A stretch of 64,000 nucleotides of DNA from Streptomyces sp. NBC_01298 (GTDB lineage: Bacteria; Actinomycetota; Actinomycetes; Streptomycetales; Streptomycetaceae), in assembly GCF_035978755.1 (NCBI RefSeq), contig NZ_CP108414.1, positions 4,464,001-4,528,000 of the forward strand. Reading direction: 5' to 3'. The number at the start of each line of letters is the position of its first letter. The first letter of the stretch is position 1. A program made the translations under genes and the position numbers. Below are positions 7,519-16,210 of this stretch, piece by piece. Under the pieces are notes generated by a model. It ran no database searches and was not told the origin of the DNA. It saw only the letters and a list, made by a program, of their open reading frames with translations.

Positions 7519-8775
7519 ATGCACCGCACGAGCAGCCTGCGCTGGAAGATCGCCATGACCACCACGGCGGTGTGCTGCGCCGTCGCGGCCGCGCTCGGCG
7601 TCCTCGTGCACAACGTGGTCGCCCGCCAGCTCGTCGGCGAGGTCCGCAAGGACGTGGACCGGGAGCTGGACTACGCCCTGAGCCAGTACGAGTACGGCAC
7701 CGCGCACGGCGACGGGAACAGCGCCCTCGACCCGCCCGGCCTCCCGGCCCCGCTGCGCGACCTGGTCGCCCGCGGACTGACCGGCTCCATGACCGGCGCC
7801 CACGACGGAAAACCGGTCATGTGGGCGGCCGGACCCGCCGACGGCAAGCCCCTCGCGGTCTGGGTCCCCTACGACAGCACCCGCACCCGGCTGCGGGAGA
7901 TCGACGCCGCCATCCTGGTCTCCGCCGTCCTCGCCGCCGGGGTGGTCGCCCTCGCCGGCATCTTCCTCGCGGGCCGCATCAGCCGCCGGCTCGCCACCAC
8001 GGCCGCGGTGGCCCGCCGGATCAGCGCCGGGGACCTCGACGCGCGCGTCGGCTTCCCGGCCGACGGGGAGGGGCCCCGCACCCGCTCCCGCGACGAGGTG
8101 CGGGACGTGGCGCAGGCCCTCGACTCGATGGCGGCCTCGCTCCAGGCCCGGCTGGAGGCGGAGAAGCGGTTCACGGCGGACGTCGCGCACGAGCTGCGCA
8201 CCCCGCTCACCGGGTCCCTGGCCGCCGCCGCGCTGCTGCCCGAGGGCAGGCCCAAGGAGATGATCAACGACCGGCTGGGCGCCCTGCACCTGCTCACCGA
8301 GGACCTGCTGGAGATCTCCCGGCTGGACTCCGGCGTCGAACGGGCCGACCTGGCCCGGGTGGAGCTCGGCCGCGCGGTGGAGCGGGCCGCGGCGAGCACC
8401 CGACTGCCCGTCGCGGTACGGATCGAGCGGGACGCGGTGGTGCTGACCGACCGGCGCCGCCTCGACCGGATCCTGGCCAACCTGCTGGTCAACGCCCACA
8501 AGCACGGGCGGCCACCGATCGAAGTGACCGTCACCGGCCCGCTGGTGACCGTACGCGACCACGGACCCGGCTATCCGGCCGAGCTGATCGAGCAGGGCCC
8601 GCGGCGGTTCCGCACCGGGGATCCCGGACGCGGGCGGGGCCACGGGCTCGGCCTGACCATCGCGGCCGGGCAGGCGGAGGTGCTGGAGATCGAACTGCGC
8701 TTCTCCAACGCCCCCGACGGGGGCGCCGTGACCACGCTCCTGTTGCCGGTCGGGCGGCTGCCGGACGGAAGTTGA
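7519..8775 (+). CDS. Membrane sensor histidine kinase (orphan)
   Basis: 418 aa. TM1 at about residues 10-32, an extracytoplasmic sensor of about 95 residues, TM2 at about 130-150, then HAMP and kinase domains. The H-box is AHELRTPLTG with His224. The N-box is ILANLLVNAHKHG (about 317-329), and G-boxes DHGPGYP and GRGHGLGLTI follow, so ATP binding and autophosphorylation should be intact. GAGGAGG precedes the ATG. The upstream gene is a lipoprotein. No response regulator lies nearby, so the partner must be encoded elsewhere. The gene ends at a palindrome carrying parS. Confidence 0.88.
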   Translation: MHRTSSLRWKIAMTTTAVCCAVAAALGVLVHNVVARQLVGEVRKDVDRELDYALSQYEYGTAHGDGNSALDPPGLPAPLRDLVARGLTGSMTGAHDGKPVMWAAGPADGKPLAVWVPYDSTRTRLREIDAAILVSAVLAAGVVALAGIFLAGRISRRLATTAAVARRISAGDLDARVGFPADGEGPRTRSRDEVRDVAQALDSMAASLQARLEAEKRFTADVAHELRTPLTGSLAAAALLPEGRPKEMINDRLGALHLLTEDLLEISRLDSGVERADLARVELGRAVERAAASTRLPVAVRIERDAVVLTDRRRLDRILANLLVNAHKHGRPPIEVTVTGPLVTVRDHGPGYPAELIEQGPRRFRTGDPGRGRGHGLGLTIAAGQAEVLEIELRFSNAPDGGAVTTLLLPVGRLPDGS

Positions 8776-8819
8776 GCGGGGGCGGTCGTTGTTTCACGTG
8801 AAACAACGACCGCCCCCGC
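8776..8819. terminator. 44-bp perfect palindrome: bidirectional terminator with parS at its centre
   Basis: Arms of 22 bp pair perfectly with no spacer. The outer part (GCGGGGGCGGTCGTT and its complement) is a GC-rich terminator stem between convergent genes. The central 14 bp, 8791-8804, are the parS core GTTTCACGTGAAAC, and flanking T and A complete the canonical 16-mer. One sequence therefore serves ParB binding and, in RNA, a terminator hairpin for the kinase and the phosphatase genes. Confidence 0.85.
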
Positions 8820-8853
8820 ACAGATCAACTCACCTCGGCCCAAACGTCAGACG

Positions 8854-10956
8854 TCAGACACCGATGTTCTTGCCGTCCTTGCGCCAGACCGAGACGACCG
8901 ACGGGCGGACGATCTTGCCCGGACCGTCGGGCCACACCGACTGCGGCTTCTCGACGGACGCGCCGTCGATCTCACCCGGGTGCTGCACGGCCACCAGGAC
9001 GCGCTTGTCCTGGATGATCGGGCCACAGGTCTCGGCGCCGCGCGGAACGGTCAGGAACTGCTTGAGCTCACCGCGGCGCTCACCGGCGGTCGCGACGCCG
9101 AACAGGCCGTCGTGCGAGCCGAGCTGGTTGCCGTCCGTGGAGATCCACAGGTTGCCGTGCGGGTCGAACGCCACGTTGTCCGGGCAGGAGATCGGGCTGA
9201 CCTGGTCCTTCGGGAAGCCGGCGAAGTAGGTGGCCGGGTCGTTCGGGTCACCCGCGACCAGGAAGAGGCGCCAGGCGAACCCGTCGCCGGCCGGGTCGTC
9301 GAAGTTCTCGGCGAGCTCCAGGATCTGGCCGTGCTTGTTCAGGTTGCGCGGGTTGGCCTCGGTGGCGCCTTCCTTGCCCGGCTTGCCGCGGTCCGCGTTG
9401 TTCGTCAGCGCGATGTAGACGCGGCCGGTGCGCGGGGACGGCTCGACGTCCTCGGGACGGTCCATCTTGGTCGCGCCGACCTTGTCACCGGCGAGGCGCG
9501 TGAAGACGGACACCTCTTCGGCGGTCATGCCCTCGACGTGCGAGACGTTCCCCGTGGGGGACGAGGTCAGGAGCTTGATCCAGACACCGGAACCGTCGAA
9601 CTCGCCGTCGGAGGGGAGCTTGCCGGTGCCGTCGAACTCGGTGACCGGGGTGTCACCGGTCAGCTTGGCGACGTAGAGGGTGCCCTCGTCGAGCAGCGTC
9701 AGGTTGTGCTCCTTCGCCGCGCGCGAGTCGCCCTTCTTCATCTGCTTCGACGAGACGAACTTGTAGAAGTAGTCGAAGCGCTCGTCGTCGCCCATGTAGA
9801 CGACCGGGCGGCCGTCCTCGGTCAGACGGGGCTGCGCGGCCTCGTGCTTGAAGCGGCCGAGCGCGGTGCGCTTGCGCGGGACGGAGTTCACGTCGTACGG
9901 GTCCAGCTCGACGACCCAGCCGAAGCGGTGCGACTCGTTGGGCTCCTGCGCGACGTCGAAGCGCTTGTCGAACCGCTCCCACTTGCGCTCGGTGGCTGCG
10001 GCGGTCACACCGTAGCGCTTCAGGCGCGCGGCCTGGGTGGGCTCGGTGACCAGGCCGGCGTTGCCGAAGTACTGGTTGAAGTTCTCCTCGCCGTGGAGGG
10101 TGGTGCCCCACGGGGTGGTGCCGCCGGCGCAGTTGTTCAGGGTGCCGAACACCTTGGTGCCGGTGGCGTCGACCGAGGTCTTCACCAGCTCGGTGCCGGC
10201 GGCCGGACCGGTCAGCCGGAACTCGCTGGTCGCGGTCAGGCGGCGGTTGAGGCGGTGGCGGCTGACGGCCGTCAGCTTGCCGCTGCGGTGGTCCTCCTGG
10301 ACCGCGACCACGGACAGGCCGTGCGCGGCCCAGGCGATCTCGACCTGCTCGCGGGTCGGGTTGGCCGGGTCGTACGCCTTGAACATCAGGTTCTCGTCCG
10401 TGTACTCGTGGTTGGCCACGAGCAGCTGCTGGCGCTCGTAGGCGCCGCCGAGCGGGAGCAGGCTCAGGAAGTCGTTGTTGTAGCCGAACTGACCGGCCTG
10501 GGCGGCGGCGGTCTGGTTGTCCGGGTTGAAGCCCGGCGCGCCCTTGACGATCGGGTCGCCCCAGCGGATGACCACGTTCTGCTCGTGGCCCTCGGGGACC
10601 GTGACCTGGTCCACGGTGTTCGGAGCGACCGGCGTGAAGCGCAGACCGCGGGCACCCTGGGCGTTGACCCCGGCGGCGCCGGCGCGCTGCGCCTCGACGG
10701 TGGGGTCGGCGGAGGCGGAGGAACCGTTGCCGCTCAGCGTGAGGGCGGTACCGGCGGCCGAGGCCACCGTGACGACCGCGGCGGAGCGGAGCATCGCGCG
10801 GCGGGAGTAGGCGCGGGCTATGACGTCGCCGACGTACTCGTTGTCGCTGGTGTTCGGCACCTCGTGGAAGCAGGCGTCGCCGCAGCGGTAGCGGCAGGTG
10901 AGAGCGGAACGGCCGCCCCCGTGAGATGAGCCGATGAGCGGCAGGAGCTTGCGCAC
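8854..10956 (-). CDS. phoX: PhoX-family alkaline phosphatase, Tat-exported
   Basis: 700 aa from GTG (complement of 10954-10956) behind CGGAGGAC. The N-region carries Cys residues (CRYRCGDAC) and then a twin-arginine motif (SRRAMLRSA, about residue 52) with a hydrophobic stretch, so folded export by Tat is predicted. The body matches the PhoX/DUF839 phosphatase family: ADPT start of the mature part, WGDP, EPSPRTGRVYIALTNN, LWISTDGNQLG. These are calcium/iron-dependent phosphatases that release phosphate from organic esters. A PHO-box-like pair of 11-nt repeats lies about 90 bp upstream on the same strand, supporting PhoP control. By context it matches the PhoX-type phosphatase near aspS in other Streptomyces (phoC in S. 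coelicolor, from memory). Confidence 0.88.
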   Translation of the reverse strand: MRKLLPLIGSSHGGGRSALTCRYRCGDACFHEVPNTSDNEYVGDVIARAYSRRAMLRSAAVVTVASAAGTALTLSGNGSSASADPTVEAQRAGAAGVNAQGARGLRFTPVAPNTVDQVTVPEGHEQNVVIRWGDPIVKGAPGFNPDNQTAAAQAGQFGYNNDFLSLLPLGGAYERQQLLVANHEYTDENLMFKAYDPANPTREQVEIAWAAHGLSVVAVQEDHRSGKLTAVSRHRLNRRLTATSEFRLTGPAAGTELVKTSVDATGTKVFGTLNNCAGGTTPWGTTLHGEENFNQYFGNAGLVTEPTQAARLKRYGVTAAATERKWERFDKRFDVAQEPNESHRFGWVVELDPYDVNSVPRKRTALGRFKHEAAQPRLTEDGRPVVYMGDDERFDYFYKFVSSKQMKKGDSRAAKEHNLTLLDEGTLYVAKLTGDTPVTEFDGTGKLPSDGEFDGSGVWIKLLTSSPTGNVSHVEGMTAEEVSVFTRLAGDKVGATKMDRPEDVEPSPRTGRVYIALTNNADRGKPGKEGATEANPRNLNKHGQILELAENFDDPAGDGFAWRLFLVAGDPNDPATYFAGFPKDQVSPISCPDNVAFDPHGNLWISTDGNQLGSHDGLFGVATAGERRGELKQFLTVPRGAETCGPIIQDKRVLVAVQHPGEIDGASVEKPQSVWPDGPGKIVRPSVVSVWRKDGKNIGV

Positions 10957-11045
10957 GAGTGTCCTCCGTTGATGCACGGTCCCCGACAACGTGTCGGAAC
11001 AATCCGTCGGTGACGCTATGGGCGGGTTGCGCCGAAGCGGCGGCC

Positions 11046-11067
11046 GCTGGATGAACGGCCGGTGAAT
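11046..11067 (-). promoter_or_regulatory. PHO box (PhoP direct repeats) upstream of phoX
   Basis: On the minus strand the sequence reads ATTCACCGGCC then GTTCATCCAGC, two adjacent 11-nt units close to the Streptomyces PhoP repeat (GTTCACC plus 4 bases). It lies about 90 bp before the phoX GTG, in the divergent gap with the vWA gene. Confidence 0.65.
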
Positions 11068-11248
11068 CCGGCACGTCGGGGCGGCAGTTCGGGGACGGAA
11101 CGGGCGCGTTTGCGCCGTGGGCGCCACGAAAGGTGCCCCTCCCGAAGTTCCAGCCAAGGGGCCGATAACCTTACGTGTCCACTCTGGGCAGGGATCTACC
11201 GCGCCTCACGGACAAATGACGCACGCACTCATGCGAAAGGCCTGGCCC

Positions 11249-12997
11249 ATGGGTATTCGGAGCTTGTTGCGCAAGGTGTTCGGACGGACTTCGGAACAGG
11301 TTCCGGCCACGACCGGCACCACTTCGGCGGCCCTCCCGAGCCAGACCGAACGCACCCCCCTGGACGCGGCCGCCGAACTGGTCGCCGCCTCCTTCGACAA
11401 CCCCACGGTTCCCCCGCAGTCCACCCCCAGGGACCGCGAACCGGGCACCGTCCTCACCGCCCCGGCCCCGGCCCCCAACCCGGACCCCACGGTCCCGGAG
11501 GCCCGCCGCTCCCCCACCGGGGGTTCCCCGTCCACCCCGAAGGCCCCGGCCCCGGCCGAAGCGGAACCGGCCGCCGTTGCCGAGCCCGCGGCCGAAGCGG
11601 AGGCCGTGACCGAGCAGGCCCCGGCCGCCGCCGCTGCCGCTGAGGCGGAGGCCGAGCCGGTCACCGCCGAGGCCGAAGCCGAACCGGCCCCGGCCGCCGC
11701 GCCCGAGGAGGAGCCCGCCGCCGAGGCGGACACCGAGCCGCAGGCCGACGCAGCCGCCCCGGAGGCAGAGCCTGCCGCGGCGGAGGCCGAGCCCGAGGCA
11801 GAGCCCGTAGCGGCCGAAGCCGAGGCCATCACCGAGCCGGAGCCCGTAGCCGCCGAGGCGGAGGCCATCACCGAGCCCGAGGCCGTCACCGAGGCGGAGC
11901 CCGTCGTGGCCGAGCCCGAGGCGGTCACCGAGGCCGTCACCGAGGCGGAGCCGGTAGCCGCCGAGGCCGAGGCCGCCCCAGCCGAGCCCGAGGCCGTCAC
12001 CGGGGTGGAGCCGGAGCCCGTGGCAGCCGAGCCCGAGGTCATCACCGAGCCCGAGCCCGTCGTGGCCGAGGCCGAGGCCGAGGCCGCGGCCGAGGCCGAG
12101 GTCATCGCGGAGGTCATCGCCGAGGCGGAGGCCATCGTGGCCGAGGCGGAGGCCATCACCGAGCCCGAGCCCGTCGTGGCCGAGGCCGAGGTCATCGCCG
12201 AGGCGGAGGCCACCGCCGAGCCCGGGGCCGTAGCGGCCCTCACCGAGGCGGAGCCCATCGCGGCCGCCGCCGAGGCGGAGCCCACCCCGGCCGAGGCCGA
12301 CCTCCTCCCCGCCGACGCCGCCGCAGGCGGCCCCGCGCACGACCTCGCCGCCCTCAAGCGGCAAGCGCCCCCGCTCGCGGCCGCGTACAAGGCCGCCGGG
12401 CAGGCCCTGCGCGCCAAGGGCAAGGCCGGCGCCCGCGCCACCGTGTTCCTCGTGCTCGACCGGTCGGGCTCGATGCGCCCGTTCTACAAGGACGGCAGCG
12501 TCCAGCACCTCGCCGACCACGCCCTCGCCCTCGCCGCGCACCTCGACGAAGAGGCCACCGTCCGTACGGTGTTCTTCTCCACCGAGCTGGACGGCGCGGC
12601 CGACCTGGCCCTGGACGCGTACGACGAGGCCTGGGTCGAGACCCGCCACGCCGAACTCGGCCGCATGGGCCGGACGAGCTACCACGTGGCGGTGGAGGCC
12701 GTCCTCGAGCGCTACCAGAAGGACGGCGGCGAGGGCCCGGCCCTGGTCGTGTTCCAGACGGACGGCGCCCCCGACAGCGTCCGCCCCGCCCGCCAGGCGA
12801 TCGCCGACGCGGCCACCACCGCCCCCGGCATCCACTGGCAGTTCGTCGCGTTCGGCGAGCACGACGCCAAGGCCTTCGACTTCCTGCGGAAGCTGACCGC
12901 CGAGAACACCGACAACGCCGGCTTCTTCCACGCCGGCCCCGCCCCGGCCGAACTGACCTCGGCAGCCCTCCTGAAGGGCCTGCTGGAGCACATCTAG
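11249..12997 (+). CDS. vWA-domain protein (TerF-like) with a long Ala/Glu repeat
   Basis: 582 aa from ATG at 11249, giving [13 protein letters not shown]. Residues about 90-350 are a low-complexity Ala/Glu/Pro/Val/Ile/Thr tract with recurring units like AEAEPV and [11 protein letters not shown]-terminal von Willebrand A domain follows (about 395-582) with an intact MIDAS motif DRSGSM, then TSYH and TDGAPD, which coordinate Mg. Such domains occur in tellurite/stress TerF-type proteins and bind partners in a metal-dependent way. The acidic tract may act as a flexible spacer. Cytoplasmic by lack of signal. Divergent from phoX. Function beyond metal-dependent binding is inferred from the family. 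Confidence 0.8.
   Translation: MGIRSLLRKVFGRTSEQVPATTGTTSAALPSQTERTPLDAAAELVAASFDNPTVPPQSTPRDREPGTVLTAPAPAPNPDPTVPEARRSPTGGSPSTPKAPAPAEAEPAAVAEPAAEAEAVTEQAPAAAAAAEAEAEPVTAEAEAEPAPAAAPEEEPAAEADTEPQADAAAPEAEPAAAEAEPEAEPVAAEAEAITEPEPVAAEAEAITEPEAVTEAEPVVAEPEAVTEAVTEAEPVAAEAEAAPAEPEAVTGVEPEPVAAEPEVITEPEPVVAEAEAEAAAEAEVIAEVIAEAEAIVAEAEAITEPEPVVAEAEVIAEAEATAEPGAVAALTEAEPIAAAAEAEPTPAEADLLPADAAAGGPAHDLAALKRQAPPLAAAYKAAGQALRAKGKAGARATVFLVLDRSGSMRPFYKDGSVQHLADHALALAAHLDEEATVRTVFFSTELDGAADLALDAYDEAWVETRHAELGRMGRTSYHVAVEAVLERYQKDGGEGPALVVFQTDGAPDSVRPARQAIADAATTAPGIHWQFVAFGEHDAKAFDFLRKLTAENTDNAGFFHAGPAPAELTSAALLKGLLEHI
11640..12300 (+). repeat. Coding low-complexity tandem repeats (Ala/Glu-rich)
   Basis: Imperfect GAGGCGGAG/GAGCCCGAG repeats encode AEAE, EPEPV and EAIT units in varied order. 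The tract is likely to expand or contract by slippage or unequal crossing over. Confidence 0.6.
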
Positions 12998-13018
12998 ACC
13001 CAGCAGTTCAAGACAGCC

Positions 13019-13060
13019 GAATGAGACCGCCGCCCTCCCTGGAGGGCGGCGGTCTCATTC
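13019..13060 (+). terminator. 20-bp perfect stem-loop terminator after the vWA gene
   Basis: GAATGAGACCGCCGCCCTCC pairs with its exact complement across a 2-nt loop, starting 22 nt after the stop codon. It also marks the boundary with the lower-GC TnpB remnant. Confidence 0.8.
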
Positions 13061-13170
13061 ACGCTCAGCATTGACAAAGAGCGACCATCAGATACCCATT
13101 AGCGCAATGGTCCGCTCGGCAGCAATCAACACCCGGATTGCACCGGCACATCCCAGTACAGTCTTTTCGC

Positions 13171-14238
13171 ATGCAGCTCCGCTACAACTACCGCATATAC
13201 CCGGGCCCTTCGCAGCGAAGTGCGCTTGCGCGATCATTCGGGTGCGCCAGGGTGGTGTGGAACGATTGCCTCCGCGAACGCAAGGAAGCCCATGCGGCGG
13301 GGCTGCCGTATCCGTCGTCGGCCGAACTGTCCAAGACGCATCTCACCCAAGCCAAGCAGACCGAAGGGCGCTCCTGGCTGTCCGAGGTCTCGGCAGTGGT
13401 GCTGCAACAGTCGCTGCGGGACCTCGATACCGCATTCAAGAACTTCTTCGGATCGATCAAGGGCACACGTAAAGGCCGGAAGATGGCACCGCCCAGATTC
13501 AAGTCGAAGAAGGACTCCCGCCAATCTGTCCGATTGACGAGCACAGCCTTTTCGCTCCGGGGCAACGGGGCTGTATACGTGGCCAAGGTAGGCGACCTGA
13601 AGGTCAGGTGGTCGAGGCCCTTACCGGCCGCTCCCACCTCTCTGACCGTGATCAAAGACGCGGCAGGCCGGTACTAGTCGACCAACCAGGCAAAGGCCCG
13701 TATAAAGGTCGCTCGGCAGCACGCCAAAGTGGCCGACCGCCGCCGGGACTGGCATCACAAGGCATCCACACGGATCATCCGCAAAAACCAAGCGGTGTAC
13801 GTGGAAGACCTCGCGGTGTCCGGCCTTGCCAAGACCCGCCTCGCCAAGTCCATTCATGACGCAGGCTGGTCGGCCTTCGTGAACATGCTGGAATACAAGG
13901 CCACCAAGCACGGTCGGTATTTCGGGAAGATCGGTCGCTTCGAACCGACGTCCCAGGTCTGCTCGACGTGCGGAATCAAAGACGGCCCCAAGCCCCTGCA
14001 CGTCCGTACATGGACATGCAAGGGATGTGGGGCCGTCCACGACCGCGACGACAACGCATCCAAGAACACCCTGGCCGCCGGGCGGGCGGACAGGCTAAAC
14101 GCCTCGCAGAGTGCAGGTAAGACCAGGGCGGAAGTCCCGGCGCAGCACGGAGAAGCAGGAAGCCACCGAGACGGCCACCCGGCCGTGGCAGGACTCACCG
14201 GCCGTCAGGCCGGTGAGCACGTCAATGGTGCGGCTTGA
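13171..14238 (+). pseudogene. tnpB: Decayed IS200/IS605-type TnpB (stop codon and loss of RuvC-I)
   Basis: The first half (ATG 13171) starts MQLRYNYRIYPGPSQ and continues to DAAGRY, then TAG at 13675. The same frame resumes at once with STNQAKARIKVARQHAKVAD and runs to TGA at 14236. In intact TnpB, roughly 70-80 residues lie between these points, including the RuvC-I segment (VGVDLGL type) with the first catalytic Asp; they are missing. RuvC-II (VYVEDLAVSG), the zinc ribbon (CSTCG and CKGCG) and RuvC-III (DRDDNASKN) remain. A guide-directed nuclease cannot work without RuvC-I. There is no tnpA, local GC is lower than the surroundings, and one TTA codon is present. The end overlaps the aspS 3' end by 17 bp. 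Confidence 0.85.
14194..14217. terminator. Stem-loop at the tnpB/aspS junction
   Basis: CTCACCGGCC, loop GTCA, GGCCGGTGAG: a perfect 10-bp stem 5 nt past the aspS stop on the minus strand. It probably terminates aspS. It may also have formed part of the right end of the IS605-type element. Confidence 0.6.
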
Positions 14239-16027
14239 CGGCCTTGTCGACCGGCTCGGTCGTCTTGGTCTCCACCGGCTTGCGCAGCGCGATGTTCAGC
14301 TCGCGCAGGCGGGACTCCTCCAGGATGGTGGGCGCGCCCATCATCAGGTCCTGCGCGTTGCCGTTGAGCGGGAAGGCGATGGTCTCGCGGATGTTCGGCT
14401 CGTCGGCGAGCAGCATGACGATGCGGTCGACGCCGGGGGCGATGCCACCGTGCGGCGGGGCGCCGAGGCGGAAGGCGCGCAGCATGCCCGCGAACTCGCG
14501 CTCGACGGTCTCGGCCTCGTAACCGGCGATCTCGAAGGCCTTCAGCATGACCTCGGGCTCGTGGTTGCGGATGGCGCCGGAGGACAGCTCGATGCCGTTG
14601 CAGACGATGTCGTACTGCCACGCCAGGATGTCGAGCGGGTCCTTCTCCTCCAGGTCCTTCATGCCGCCCTGCGGCATGGAGAACGGGTTGTGGGAGAAGT
14701 CGATCTTGCCGGTCTCCTCGTCCGCCTCGAACATCGGGAAGTCGACGATCCAGCAGAAGCGGAAGACGTCCTCCTCGAACTGTCCGGCGCGCTTGGAGGC
14801 CTCGACGCGGACGCCCGCCATGATCTTGGAGACCTCGTCGAACTCGCCCGCGCCGAAGAACACGGCGTGCCCGGCGGCAAGTCCGAGGCGCTCGGTGAGG
14901 ACCTTGACGTTCTCCTCGGTGAGGAACTTGGCGATCGGGCCGGTCAGGCCGCCGTCCTCGCCCACGCGGACCCAGGCCAGGCCCTTGGCGCCCAGCGAGA
15001 TCGCGTACTCGCCGAGGCCGTCGAAGAACTTGCGGGGCTGGGCGGCGGTGTCCGGGACGGCCAGGGCGCGCACGTGCTTGCCGGCGAACGCCTTGAACTC
15101 CGAGCCCTCGAACACGTCGGTGATGTCGACGAGCTCCAGCTTGGACCGCAGGTCGGGCTTGTCGTTGCCGTACTTCATCATCGACTCGCGGAACGGGATC
15201 CGCGGGAACGGCGAGGTGACCGGGCGGCCCTTGCCGAACTCGGTGAAGATCTCCGTCATCAGCCGCTCGATGGGCTGGAAGACGTCCTCCTGCTCGACGA
15301 AGGACATCTCGACGTCGAGCTGGTAGAACTCGCCCGGCGAGCGGTCGGCGCGGGCGTCCTCGTCGCGGAAGCAGGGCGCGATCTGGAAGTACCGGTCGAA
15401 GCCGGAGATCATCAGCAGCTGCTTGAACTGCTGCGGCGCCTGCGGGAGCGCGTAGAACTTGCCCGGGTTCAGGCGGGACGGGACGACGAAGTCACGGGCG
15501 CCCTCGGGGGAGGTCGCGGTGAGGATCGGGGTCGCCATCTCGTTGAAGCCGAGGGCCACCATCTTGGAGCGGATGGAGGCGATGACGGCCGAGCGCAGCA
15601 TGATGTTGCGGTGCATGCGCTCGCGGCGCAGGTCGAGGAAGCGGTACTCCAGACGGCGCTCCTCGTTCACCCCGTCGTCGGTGTTGATGGTGAAGGGCAG
15701 CGGGGCCGCGGCGCCGAGCACCTCGACCGACGTGACCTCGACCTCGATGTCGCCGGTGGCGAGCTCGGGGTTGACGTTGTCCGCGCCGCGGGAGACGACC
15801 TTGCCGTCGATGCGGACGACGGTCTCCTTGGTGACGCTGCTGAGCGCCTCGTTCGCGGCGGTGCCGGGACGGGCGACGAGCTGCGTGATGCCGTAGTGGT
15901 CACGCAGATCGATGAAGAGGATGCCGCCCAGGTCTCGACGATTGTGCAGCCAGCCGCTCAGCCGGACGTCGGAGGCGACGTCGGAGGCACGAAGCTCGCC
16001 GCACGTGTGGGACCTGTACCGATGCAT
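14222..16027 (-). CDS. aspS: Aspartyl-tRNA synthetase
   Basis: 601 aa, full length for bacterial-type AspRS. The N-terminal OB-fold anticodon-binding domain (GWLHNRRDLGGILFIDLRDHYG, residues about 25-45) is followed by the class II catalytic core with motif 2 (CFRDEDARADR), the bacterial GAD insertion, and motif 3 (GIAPGVDRIVMLL, near residue 527). It attaches aspartate to tRNA-Asp in the cytoplasm. In actinobacteria lacking AsnRS this enzyme can also charge tRNA-Asn for the GatCAB route, which cannot be decided here. ATG start. Divergent from the PP2C regulator. An essential gene, and a useful anchor for chromosome position. Confidence 0.97.
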   Translation of the reverse strand: MHRYRSHTCGELRASDVASDVRLSGWLHNRRDLGGILFIDLRDHYGITQLVARPGTAANEALSSVTKETVVRIDGKVVSRGADNVNPELATGDIEVEVTSVEVLGAAAPLPFTINTDDGVNEERRLEYRFLDLRRERMHRNIMLRSAVIASIRSKMVALGFNEMATPILTATSPEGARDFVVPSRLNPGKFYALPQAPQQFKQLLMISGFDRYFQIAPCFRDEDARADRSPGEFYQLDVEMSFVEQEDVFQPIERLMTEIFTEFGKGRPVTSPFPRIPFRESMMKYGNDKPDLRSKLELVDITDVFEGSEFKAFAGKHVRALAVPDTAAQPRKFFDGLGEYAISLGAKGLAWVRVGEDGGLTGPIAKFLTEENVKVLTERLGLAAGHAVFFGAGEFDEVSKIMAGVRVEASKRAGQFEEDVFRFCWIVDFPMFEADEETGKIDFSHNPFSMPQGGMKDLEEKDPLDILAWQYDIVCNGIELSSGAIRNHEPEVMLKAFEIAGYEAETVEREFAGMLRAFRLGAPPHGGIAPGVDRIVMLLADEPNIRETIAFPLNGNAQDLMMGAPTILEESRLRELNIALRKPVETKTTEPVDKAVKPHH

Positions 16028-16210
16028 CAGTCATCCAGTTCTACGTGATACCAGGGTGGATTCAACCGTCCCAAGGTTACCGTCCGGGACGCGAGCCCGT
16101 GCGGGGCCGCCCGCCGGGGCGGTCACCGGGTGGTGACCGGGCCGGCGACCGGGGCCGTGACCGGGGTGGTGAACAGGCACGTCGGGCGGATGACCTGTAA
16201 AGATGACCGA

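Noticed and set aside
13061..13170. TTGACA promoter for the tnpB remnant
   Set aside because: TTGACA at 13071 is clear but no good -10 lies at the right spacing, so it is not listed as a promoter.
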